Of a DNA stretch of 64,000 nt, positions 52,795-61,061 are shown piece after piece (position 1 is the first letter of the stretch; each line of letters starts with the position of its first letter). This DNA is from Amorphus orientalis. Its GTDB lineage: Bacteria; Pseudomonadota; Alphaproteobacteria; Rhizobiales; Amorphaceae. The stretch is taken from assembly GCF_030814015.1 (NCBI RefSeq), contig NZ_JAUSUL010000001.1:772001-836000 (forward strand). The letters run 5' to 3'. A program made the translations under genes and the position numbers. Below the pieces are notes generated by a model that was not told the DNA's origin, did not search any database, and saw nothing but the letters and a program-made list of their open reading frames with translations.

Positions 52795-53214
52795 ATGCGT
52801 TACGAGCTCACCTTGCTGGAGCGACTGGATGCCGCCCAGACCGGGCGTCCGGTCTCGCGCGGCGACATCGATCCGTCCGCCGTGGTCGAGAGCGTTATGG
52901 CCAACCTCCAGCTGGTGCTGAATTCGCGCGAGGGGTGCTGCGAGACGCGTCCGGATTTCGGCGTGCCCGACTTCAACTCCTTCCTGGGCCAGTTCCCCGA
53001 TGCGCTGCCGGCGATCTCGCGCACGGTGCGCGAGCAGATCCGCGCCTTCGAGCCGCGCCTGACGGAGGTCGACGTCAAGTTCATTCCGGATCCGGATCAG
53101 CCGCTGTCCCTGAACTTCCACATCACCGCAAAGCTCATCGTGGACGACAAGTCGCGGCCGGTTTCGTTCGAAACCGTGTTCACCGACGACGGCCACGTGT
53201 CGCTGCGCCGGTAA
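52795..53214 (+). CDS. tssE: T6SS baseplate subunit TssE
   Basis: 139 aa gp25-like protein. LTLLERLDAAQTGRP, NLQLVLNSREGCCETRPDFG and GVPDFNSFLGQFPDALPAIS are the usual TssE blocks. It belongs to the wedge complex with TssF, TssG and TssK and seeds sheath assembly. Stops 14 bases before tssF. Confidence 0.94.
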   Translation: MRYELTLLERLDAAQTGRPVSRGDIDPSAVVESVMANLQLVLNSREGCCETRPDFGVPDFNSFLGQFPDALPAISRTVREQIRAFEPRLTEVDVKFIPDPDQPLSLNFHITAKLIVDDKSRPVSFETVFTDDGHVSLRR

Positions 53215-53228
53215 GGGATGGCCGCGCG

Positions 53229-54986
53229 ATGACCATCAACCGCTACTACGAAGACGAACTCACCTACCTGCGCGAGCTCGGCGAGGAATTCGCCCGCGCG
53301 AACCCGAAGCTCGCCGCGTTCCTGGGCCGGGAATCCGACGATCCAGACGTGGAGCGGCTGATGGAGGCGTTCGCCTTCCTCACCGGGCGACTGCGGCAGC
53401 GGCTCGACGACGAGCTTCCCGAGCTGGCCACCGGCCTGCTGCAACTGGTCAATCCGCAGCTGCTCAAGCCGATCCCGCCGATGACGATGATGACGTTCCG
53501 CCCCAAGCCGGACGTCGGCATCGAGCCCCTCGAGGTGCCCCGCAACACGACGGTCGCCTCCCAGGGCGTGCGCGGAACCACCTGTCTGTTCACCACGCGC
53601 TATCCGCTGTCGGTGCTGCCGCTCGAGGTCGACGACGTGGTGATGGAAAACCGCAGCACGTCGGCCAACCTGACGATGAACCTCAACGTCACCGACGCGA
53701 TCCCGGCGGAGGATCTGCGCCGGATACCGCTCCGGCTGCATTTTTCCAGCGAACGCGAACCGATCATCGGCCGGACGCTCCTGTTGTGGATGCTGCGCTA
53801 TCTGCGCGAGGTCACCGTCTCCGTCGGCGATACGACGGGGATCCGCCTCAGCCCGAGCGTCATCAAGCCGGTCGGGTTCGGCCAGGGCGACGACGTCATT
53901 CCCTATTCGGTGAACAGCTTCTGGGCGTTCCGCGTCCTGCAGGAATATCTGCTGTTCCCGTCGAAATTCCTGTTCGTGGACCTGGACTGGTCGGAGGCCC
54001 TACCGGCGGATTTCGGCCACACGGGGTCGCCGCGGATCACGGTCGCGTTCTCGTTCTCGCGGCCGCTGCCCGATCAGGTGCGGGTGTCGCGTCGGCACAT
54101 CGAGCTGAACGCGACGCCGGCAGTCAACCTGTTCCGGACCGAAGCGATGCCGATCATGGTCGATCCGCGCCGCAGCGAGTACCGCGTGCGGCCGCCGAAG
54201 CCGGACGAGTCGGTGCACGGGATCCAGCGCGTGACCGGCTACGTGCAGGGCCAGAGCGGCCGCATCACCTATTATCCGTTCGAGAGCTTCCGCCACGACC
54301 ACGGCAACGAGAGCGACCGGCGGATCTACTATCGCAGCCATCCGCGACCGGCGACGGTGACCAACGGGATCGACATGGAGATCTCGTTCGTGAACGGGCG
54401 CGAGCAGGCGATGGACCCGCGTGCGGAAACGATCACCATGCTGATCGACGTGACCAACGGCGGCGTGGCCCATCTGCTGCCGATCGGTTCGGTGACCCAG
54501 GCGACGGGTGACACGCCCGGCTCGGTGACGTTCCGCAACGTGTCGACGGTCACCAACGAAGTCGCGCCGCCGCTGAACGACGGCATCCAGTGGCGCCTGA
54601 TCTCGAGCCTCGCGCGCAATTTCGGATCGCTGCTCTCGGTGGAGGCGCTGAGGGCGGTGATCGACGCCTACGATTTCCGGGCGGCCTATGACGTGGCCGA
54701 ACGGCAGCAGCTCGACAATCTGCTCGCCGCGATCATCTCGATCGACGTCGAGCCCTTCGATCTCTTCCTCGACGGCCGCCCGGTGCGCAGCCGTCGCATC
54801 GTCCTCCGCGTCAGCGAATCCGCCATCGGCGGGGAGGGCGAACTGTTCCTTTTCGGATCGGTGATGGACGTGTTCTTCGCCGCCTATGCGTCGGTGAACA
54901 GCCATCACGTGCTCCGGGTTATCGGTGTCGACAGCAACGCGGTGTACGAATGGGCCCCACGGATAGGCGAGGCGAGTCCGCAATAG
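53229..54986 (+). CDS. tssF: T6SS baseplate subunit TssF
   Basis: 585 aa. MTINRYYEDELTYLRELGEE, then FARANPKLAAFLGRESDDPD and VERLMEAFAFLTGRLRQRLD, is the invariant TssF opening. Full-length for the family. ATG 53229 is chosen because this opening is conserved; the frame is open upstream across tssE. Its end overlaps the start of tssG by 37 bases. Confidence 0.96.
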   Translation: MTINRYYEDELTYLRELGEEFARANPKLAAFLGRESDDPDVERLMEAFAFLTGRLRQRLDDELPELATGLLQLVNPQLLKPIPPMTMMTFRPKPDVGIEPLEVPRNTTVASQGVRGTTCLFTTRYPLSVLPLEVDDVVMENRSTSANLTMNLNVTDAIPAEDLRRIPLRLHFSSEREPIIGRTLLLWMLRYLREVTVSVGDTTGIRLSPSVIKPVGFGQGDDVIPYSVNSFWAFRVLQEYLLFPSKFLFVDLDWSEALPADFGHTGSPRITVAFSFSRPLPDQVRVSRRHIELNATPAVNLFRTEAMPIMVDPRRSEYRVRPPKPDESVHGIQRVTGYVQGQSGRITYYPFESFRHDHGNESDRRIYYRSHPRPATVTNGIDMEISFVNGREQAMDPRAETITMLIDVTNGGVAHLLPIGSVTQATGDTPGSVTFRNVSTVTNEVAPPLNDGIQWRLISSLARNFGSLLSVEALRAVIDAYDFRAAYDVAERQQLDNLLAAIISIDVEPFDLFLDGRPVRSRRIVLRVSESAIGGEGELFLFGSVMDVFFAAYASVNSHHVLRVIGVDSNAVYEWAPRIGEASPQ

Positions 54987-55993
54987 GCGACGCCGAGCTT
55001 TCGGCCCTTGCGGACTACGGCTTCAACAATGCGGTCTCCCGTCTCCAGCGCCTGCTCGATGCAGAGTCGATTGGAGGGGTGGACCTGCGTCCGGAGAACG
55101 AGCGGCTGCGGTTCCGCGCGACCCGCTCGCTGGGCTTTCCCGCGCGCGAGGTCGACAGCGTCAGCGAGTCGCCCGACATTCCGGGCCTGATCGAGATCCG
55201 GGTGAACTTCCTCGGCCTCTACGGCCCGTCGTCGCCGCTGCCGCCGGCCTATACCGAACGGATCACGCGCGCCGATCTCGACGACGACGTGCTCGAGGAC
55301 TTCCTCGATTTCTTCAATCACCGGATGATCTCGCTCTACAGGCGGATCTGGGCGCGGTGGCGGTATCATCTGCGCTACCGGACCGGCGGCGGTGATCCGA
55401 TCTCCGCCCGGCTGCTGTCGCTCTATGGCGCGCCGGCGGTGAAGGGGTCGCGCGCGGCCGATCCGCAGGCGGCGCTGCTTCTGCCGCAGATCGGGCTTCT
55501 GGCGCTCTATAGCCGGTCGTCCGACGTGGTGGCGAGCATTCTCACCCATCATTTCAAGGTGCCGGTGAAGGTGCGCGAGTTCGTCACCCGCGAGGTCCAG
55601 CTCACCCAGGAGGCGCGGGGCCGGCTGGGCGCGTCCATGCAGGTTGGCCGCAACATGATCATCGGCAGCTATGTCCGCGACAGTCTCGGCAAGTTCCGGG
55701 TGCGTGTGGGGCCGCTGTCGCTGCCTCTGTTCAAGCGGTTCCTGCCGAGCGGCGGCGACTACGAGCGGCTGCGCCGCCTGATCGAGCTGACGCTCAAGGA
55801 GCCGCTGGAGTGGGACGTGGAACTGGTGCTGGAAGACAATCAGGCCGCCGGCTCCCGGCTCGGCCGCAGCCAGCTGGGCTGGACCTCGTGGCTCGGCCAG
55901 GTGTCCGGCTCGGTGGAGCCGGTCGTCGTGGCCGGCGACTTCCGGGGGCAGGGGCCGACTGAAACGTCAAGCCAAGGGAGGCAGGCGGCATGA
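54950..55993 (+). CDS. tssG: T6SS baseplate subunit TssG
   Basis: 347 aa. LRFRATRSLGFPAREVDSVS, NFLGLYGPSSPLPPAYTERI and FLDFFNHRMISLYRRIWARW are the standard TssG motifs. TssG bridges two TssF copies in the wedge. The gene overlaps tssF by 37 bases and tagH by four, so translation of all three is coupled. Confidence 0.95.
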   Translation: MGPTDRRGESAIGDAELSALADYGFNNAVSRLQRLLDAESIGGVDLRPENERLRFRATRSLGFPAREVDSVSESPDIPGLIEIRVNFLGLYGPSSPLPPAYTERITRADLDDDVLEDFLDFFNHRMISLYRRIWARWRYHLRYRTGGGDPISARLLSLYGAPAVKGSRAADPQAALLLPQIGLLALYSRSSDVVASILTHHFKVPVKVREFVTREVQLTQEARGRLGASMQVGRNMIIGSYVRDSLGKFRVRVGPLSLPLFKRFLPSGGDYERLRRLIELTLKEPLEWDVELVLEDNQAAGSRLGRSQLGWTSWLGQVSGSVEPVVVAGDFRGQGPTETSSQGRQAA

Positions 55994-58077
55994 AGCTCGT
56001 CCTCTCCGTCCTGTCGGGTCAGCCCGGCGGGCTGAAGCGCGGTACGGAACACACCTTCGACTATCAGGGCGGGGTCATCGGCCGGAATGCGACCTGCGAC
56101 TGGCGGATCGAGGATTCCACCCGCACGATCTCGGGCCGGCACGCCACCATCAGCTATCGCGACGGCCGCTTCTACATCACCGACACCAGCACCAACGGCG
56201 TGTATCTTGGGGACGCGGAAACCCCGCTCGGACGGGGCCATTCGACGGAGGTCGTCCAGGGAACGCGGCTGCGCTTCGGCGACTATGTGATCAGCGCGCG
56301 GCTTCAGGAGGACGGCGGCAGCCAGAGCCGGTCGGGTCCGCGCATGTCGATCGTTCCGGACGCGTCGTCCCAGCACGGCGAGGTCGATCCGCTGTCTGCG
56401 CTGGGTGCAGAATATTCCGGACGCTCCGACAATATCTACGCGACCGGCCGCGGTACCTCGACCGCCAGCCGCGACCCGATGCCGACGCCGCGCCGCAGGG
56501 GCGACGACACGCTGGGGTCCTTCTTCGGCAGCGCGCCGACCCAGGCCACAAAGAGCGATCCGTTCGCCGACCTCGGCGGTGGCCCCAGCCGGCCCCGCCC
56601 CTCGACCGATCGTCCCGACCCGGCAGGCGGTCACTCCGGCGGGTCGGATCAGACGGCCTACATTCCGCGGGACATCGGGGCCGATTTCGCCTCGCCGCCA
56701 CCGCGGCAGGCTCAGCCGCAGCCTCAGGAGATGCCCCAGTCCCAGCCTCGGCCGGCGCCGGCGCCGGCGAGCATCGCGCAGACGCTTGAGAACGACATCG
56801 GCGCCCGGCTGAGCAGCGCACTTGCGACCGAACTCGGCAATCCCGGTTCCGGACAGGCGCGGGAGAGTGCGGACGCGGGCAGCGGCGCCCACGATCACGG
56901 CGCGCGCCAGGCGCCGCCCCGACAGCAGCCGCCGGCCGCGCCGCCTTCCGGCGGCGGCAGTGCGGCGGGGCCGATCCCCGATCACGTGTCCTGGGAGGAT
57001 CTCCTCGGCGGCGGGGGCGGCAGCGCCGCCGCCTCAGGACCGGCGATCGCGCCTGCGACCCCGGCGGGCACCGGGCAGCGCAGCCCGGCCGCCGCGCAGC
57101 CTCTGCCACCCCTCGACAGCCTGCTCGGATCCGAGCCGGATGCCCGCCCGGCCCAGCCGACGCCATCCCAACCGGCGCAGTCGCCGGTCGAGACGCGCAC
57201 GCCAGGGCCGGAAGCGACGTCTCCGGCCGCCTCCGAACCGAGCCGTCCGCCGCGGGCCCGCCGGACACCCGGCAACAATCTGCTGTCCGATCTGGTGACG
57301 CCGGCCAGCACCGGTTCCGGCCCCCGCGCAGGCAATGGCGAGAAGCCGCCGGCCGAAGGTGCGACGCTCGATCCGGTGTCCGCCCTGCGCGCCCGGGCCA
57401 GCCACCGCGCCGCCAGCCCGCCGCAGCAGCCGGCGCCTGCGGCAGCCCCGGCACCGTCGGCCGCGCCCGCCGCACCGGCGGCCCCGGTGTCGGCGGATCT
57501 CGACGCGGTGCTGACCGCGGCCGGGCTCGATCCGCAGACGATCCCAGCCGACCGCAAGGCCGCGGTGGCCGCCGAGGTTGCGCGCACCGCACGGGCCGCC
57601 GCCGAGGGGCTCTCCGACGTGCTGGCCGCCCGCCGTCTCTTCAAGGAGGAGTTCCGGCTGGACCAGACGCGGATCCAGCCGGAGGACAACAACCCGTTCA
57701 AGTTCTACGGATCGGGCCAGGAAGCGCTGCAGCGGGCGCTTTCGAAGCCGGAGCCGGGGTTCCTCAAGCTCGACGAGGCCATGGAGACCGGCTTCACGGA
57801 GATCAAGGCCCACGAGATGGCGGCGGTGACGGTGATGCAGGAGGCGATTGGCGCTATTCTTGCGCAGCTGGATCCGGCATCCATCCAGGCCGAGGACGCC
57901 GCGGGTGGATTTTTCGGTCGCGGCGATGGCAAGGCGTTGTGGGAGCGGTACAAGGAACTGCACGCCCAGCTCTCGCAGGATCCGGAAACGACCACCCGCC
58001 GGCTCGTCTCCGATCAGTTCATGCGTGCCTACGACAAGAATCTTGCCGCGTTGAAAGGGAAGGACAGGTCGCGATGA
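55990..58077 (+). CDS. tagH: T6SS-associated FHA domain protein TagH
   Basis: 695 aa. The N-terminal FHA domain (about 20-105: GGVIGRNATCDWRIEDSTRT, ISGRHATISYRDGRFYITD, STNGVYLG) keeps the Arg, Ser-His and Asn residues that contact phosphothreonine. A long Pro/Ala/Gly/Gln-rich linker covers about 110-510. The C-terminal TagH region (about 550-690: NPFKFYGSGQEALQRALSKP, FTEIKAHEMAAVTVMQEAIG) is conserved. In Agrobacterium the Fha protein binds phosphorylated TssL; the TssL here has matching DDPT motifs. No PpkA kinase or PppA phosphatase is in the window; they may follow tssM. Confidence 0.93.
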   Translation: MKLVLSVLSGQPGGLKRGTEHTFDYQGGVIGRNATCDWRIEDSTRTISGRHATISYRDGRFYITDTSTNGVYLGDAETPLGRGHSTEVVQGTRLRFGDYVISARLQEDGGSQSRSGPRMSIVPDASSQHGEVDPLSALGAEYSGRSDNIYATGRGTSTASRDPMPTPRRRGDDTLGSFFGSAPTQATKSDPFADLGGGPSRPRPSTDRPDPAGGHSGGSDQTAYIPRDIGADFASPPPRQAQPQPQEMPQSQPRPAPAPASIAQTLENDIGARLSSALATELGNPGSGQARESADAGSGAHDHGARQAPPRQQPPAAPPSGGGSAAGPIPDHVSWEDLLGGGGGSAAASGPAIAPATPAGTGQRSPAAAQPLPPLDSLLGSEPDARPAQPTPSQPAQSPVETRTPGPEATSPAASEPSRPPRARRTPGNNLLSDLVTPASTGSGPRAGNGEKPPAEGATLDPVSALRARASHRAASPPQQPAPAAAPAPSAAPAAPAAPVSADLDAVLTAAGLDPQTIPADRKAAVAAEVARTARAAAEGLSDVLAARRLFKEEFRLDQTRIQPEDNNPFKFYGSGQEALQRALSKPEPGFLKLDEAMETGFTEIKAHEMAAVTVMQEAIGAILAQLDPASIQAEDAAGGFFGRGDGKALWERYKELHAQLSQDPETTTRRLVSDQFMRAYDKNLAALKGKDRSR

Positions 58078-58583
58078 GTTTTGCGTTTGCAAGCAGGAGG
58101 CCCGCGGCGCTCGCCGTGTTGATGGCGCTCAGCGTCGTGCTGGCCGGGTGCGGCGGCGGTCTCTTCAAGAAGTCGCCGACGACCCTGAACATCACCATGT
58201 CCGCAAACGCCCAGCTCAATCCGAACGTGGACGACGAGCCCTCGCCCGTCGTGGTCCGGATCTACGAGCTGAAGTCGGCGCAGTCGTTCAACCAGGCGGA
58301 GTTCTTCCAGCTCTACGACGACGACACCAAGACGCTGGGCCCGGACCTGGTGGCCAAAACCGAGTACGAGATCGCGCCGGGGACCACCAAGAAGATCAAG
58401 AAGACGACGCCCGACGAAACCGCGTACATCGCCGTGCTCGCCGGGTTCCGCGACATCGATTCCGCCACCTGGCGGGCGTCCGCCGCCGTCACGAAGAACA
58501 AGGAAAACATCGTCACGGTCACGCTGACCAGTCTGGCGGTTTCCTTGTCGGCCGGTGAGAAGAAGGCCTTGGGCGTATTCTAG
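58074..58583 (+). CDS. tssJ: T6SS outer-membrane lipoprotein TssJ
   Basis: 169 aa. Signal peptide with lipobox VVLAGCGGG (Cys 26) then a transthyretin-like beta fold (TTLNITMSANAQLNPNVDDE, PVVVRIYELKSAQSFNQAEF). ATG 58074 overlaps the tagH stop (ATGA). TssJ anchors the TssL-TssM trans-envelope complex to the outer membrane by contact with TssM's C-terminus. Confidence 0.94.
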   Translation: MSFAFASRRPAALAVLMALSVVLAGCGGGLFKKSPTTLNITMSANAQLNPNVDDEPSPVVVRIYELKSAQSFNQAEFFQLYDDDTKTLGPDLVAKTEYEIAPGTTKKIKKTTPDETAYIAVLAGFRDIDSATWRASAAVTKNKENIVTVTLTSLAVSLSAGEKKALGVF

Positions 58584-58665
58584 ACGATCGGAGAAGCCGC
58601 CGCGGGCGGCCTCGACATTGAACTCGAGGGCCCGCGGTCGAGCGGGCGACAGGGCGACGGAAAAT

Positions 58666-59997
58666 ATGTCACTGACGAGCAGGACGCTTTGGTTCGAGGG
58701 GATGTTCATGTCCCCTCAGCACTTCCAGCAGCACGACCGCTGGCTCGACCGGCTCGTCGACGAGCGGGCGAGCGGCCTGTCGCCGGCCGCCTGGGGGGTG
58801 CGGGCGATCTCCGTCGACCAGAACGCTCTTGCCCTGGGGCGGTTCGTGCTGACGAACCTGCGGGCCGTGCTGCCCGACGGCACCGTCGTGCGCGCGCCCG
58901 AAGACGCTGCCTTGCCCGAACCGAAGGCGATTTCGACCAACGACGGCGGCAGCCTGGTCAAGCTCGTGCTGCCGCTGCGGCCGGGCGACGGCGTCGAACT
59001 GAGCCGGAATCAGGAATACCGCCGGGTGCTCACCTCCGAGATCGAGGCGCGTGACGCCACCAATCCCGATCGCTCGGCGGTGCGGGTGACGGTCGGCCAG
59101 CCGAACATCCGGATCGCGGTGGGCAATAAGCCGGTCGAGGACTGCTGCGAGCTGCCGATCGCGCGCATCAAGAGCGTGGAGCCGAGCGGCGCGGTCGAAC
59201 TGGACACGGACTTCATGGGGCCGGCACTCGATATCCATGCGTTCCCGGCCATGCTGGATGCGGCCCGGGAAACCCACCGGCTTCTGAACCAGCGGGCCAT
59301 GGTGCTTGCCGAACGCTCGGGACCGACCCAGAGCGATACCGACACGGCCGGCCTGATGGACATTATCCTCTTGAGCTGCGTCAACCGGCAGGAGGTGCTG
59401 TTCCAGCACTACTCGCAGACCGCCGGCGTGCATCCGGAAGCGCTCTACCGGGCGATGATCGGGGTGGTGGGCGAACTGTCGGCCTTTCTCGGCCAGACGC
59501 GCCGGCCCGAGGAACTGCCGGCCTACGTTCACGCCAAGCCGGAGGAGGTGTTTCCGCCGCTGGTCCTGCGGGTGCAGGAGCTGCTGGCGACGGTCACCGA
59601 ACGCAAGGCCATCCGGATCCCGATCGAACCGAAAGCCTACGGCATCTGGATCGGGCAGATCACGGACCGGTCGATCTTCACCGGCTGCCGCCTGATCCTG
59701 GTCGCCACCGCGAGCATGCCGACGGAGGTGATCTCACGGGAGTTCCCGGTGCGCACCAAGGTGGGGCCGGTCGAACAGATCCGGGATCTGGTGAACCTGC
59801 AGCTTCCGGGCATCCCGCTGCGTCAGGTCAACGTGGTCCCACGCGAGCTGCCGGTGCTGCGCAACGGCGTCTACTTCGAGCTCGACCAGTCGGCGGAGCT
59901 GTGGCCGCGACTGCAGAATTCAGCGGCCTTCGCGTTCCACGTGAGCGGCGACCATCCCGACCTCTACATGGAGTTCTGGGCGGTCAGAACCTCTTAA
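58666..59997 (+). CDS. tssK: T6SS baseplate/membrane-complex connector TssK
   Basis: 443 aa. LWFEGMFMSPQHFQQHDRWL is the TssK hallmark. Later blocks include LLNQRAMVLAERSG, HPEALYRAMIGVVGELSAFL and the C-terminal RQVNVVPRELPVLRNGVYFE. Trimers join the baseplate to TssL/TssM. ATG 58666 is chosen since MSLTSRTLWFEG is the normal start. Confidence 0.96.
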   Translation: MSLTSRTLWFEGMFMSPQHFQQHDRWLDRLVDERASGLSPAAWGVRAISVDQNALALGRFVLTNLRAVLPDGTVVRAPEDAALPEPKAISTNDGGSLVKLVLPLRPGDGVELSRNQEYRRVLTSEIEARDATNPDRSAVRVTVGQPNIRIAVGNKPVEDCCELPIARIKSVEPSGAVELDTDFMGPALDIHAFPAMLDAARETHRLLNQRAMVLAERSGPTQSDTDTAGLMDIILLSCVNRQEVLFQHYSQTAGVHPEALYRAMIGVVGELSAFLGQTRRPEELPAYVHAKPEEVFPPLVLRVQELLATVTERKAIRIPIEPKAYGIWIGQITDRSIFTGCRLILVATASMPTEVISREFPVRTKVGPVEQIRDLVNLQLPGIPLRQVNVVPRELPVLRNGVYFELDQSAELWPRLQNSAAFAFHVSGDHPDLYMEFWAVRTS

Positions 59998-60074
59998 TCG
60001 GGGCCGGACTAGGCTAGTATCGGAAATTGCGCGTGGCCGGCCGATACAGGCGCCGCGCGCAGGACACAGAGACG

Positions 60075-61055
60075 ATGGTGGACACGAGCGACGACGATCC
60101 GACGGTCATGCAGTCGTCCTCCCGCAGGGGGGACGGCAAGGTCTCGCCGCGTTCGCGGACGAGCCTGCGCGATCTCGTCGGGGATGAGGACGATGCGACG
60201 GTCCGCCGGAACGGGGGCGACGACGATCCCACGATCCGCAAGGACCAGGGCTCGGACGACCCGACGGTGGTGGTGTCCTCGCGCGGCGGCCAGTCCGGCG
60301 CGCCGGTCGCAACCGGCACGGAAAGCGGCGACGCGTCGGGCTACGACATGCTGCTGCGCCGGCAGCCGCAGCGCAACGACGAGATCCTGCTGGTGTGCGC
60401 CGAGCCTCTGCTGGTGCTCGCCGCGGAACTCCGCAATTCCGTGGAATTCGCCGATATCGACGCGCTGCGCCGGCGCGTGTCGGCGGAGATCGAACGGTTC
60501 GAGGAGCGCGCGACCAAGATGGGCGCGTCCGCGGGGGAAATCACCGCGGGCCGCTACGTGCTGTGCTCGCTGATCGACGAGATCGTCCTGACCACCCCCT
60601 GGGGCAGCCGCTCGACCTGGAGCAACCAGAGCCTGCTGAGCGAATATCACGGCGAGACCTGGGGCGGCGAGAAGGTCTTCCAGCTGCTCGACCGCATCAT
60701 GGAGCAGCCGAAGAAATACCTGGCGGTGCTCCGGCTGATCGATGCCTGCCTGGTGCTGGGGTTCGAAGGCCGCTACCGCGTGGTCGAGGGCGGCCGCGAC
60801 CAGCTCGAGAACGTCCGCACCCGGCTCGGACGGACGCTCCGGGAATATCTGCCCGCGCCGCCCGACCAGCTGTCGGCGCGATGGGAAGGGCCGCGCAAGA
60901 AGCGGTCGATCCGCACCTTCGTCCCGCTCTGGGTGGCGTTCACGGCGAGCGCGGTGCTGATCGTGCTGCTCTACGTGTTCTTCCAGATCCGTCTTCAGGA
61001 GGATCTCGGGCCGGTCCTTACCACGATCCAGAGCCTGCAAGGCCAGGTAAGGTAG
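60075..61055 (+). CDS. tssL: T6SS inner-membrane protein TssL with DDPT-type N-terminal motifs
   Basis: 326 aa. Residues 1-70 form a disordered acidic tail with four D-D-[PA]-T-[VI] motifs at Thr 10, 42, 53 and 64. The cytoplasmic TssL (DotU) domain follows (ITAGRYVLCSLIDEIVLTTP, GSRSTWSNQSLLSEYHGETW) and one C-terminal membrane helix near 295-315 (PLWVAFTASAVLIVLLYVFF). There is no peptidoglycan-binding extension. Threonines in such motifs are phosphorylation/FHA targets in the Agrobacterium pathway, and TagH supplies an FHA domain. ATG 60075 is used. Confidence 0.95.
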   Translation: MVDTSDDDPTVMQSSSRRGDGKVSPRSRTSLRDLVGDEDDATVRRNGGDDDPTIRKDQGSDDPTVVVSSRGGQSGAPVATGTESGDASGYDMLLRRQPQRNDEILLVCAEPLLVLAAELRNSVEFADIDALRRRVSAEIERFEERATKMGASAGEITAGRYVLCSLIDEIVLTTPWGSRSTWSNQSLLSEYHGETWGGEKVFQLLDRIMEQPKKYLAVLRLIDACLVLGFEGRYRVVEGGRDQLENVRTRLGRTLREYLPAPPDQLSARWEGPRKKRSIRTFVPLWVAFTASAVLIVLLYVFFQIRLQEDLGPVLTTIQSLQGQVR

Positions 61056-61061
61056 CGCGCG

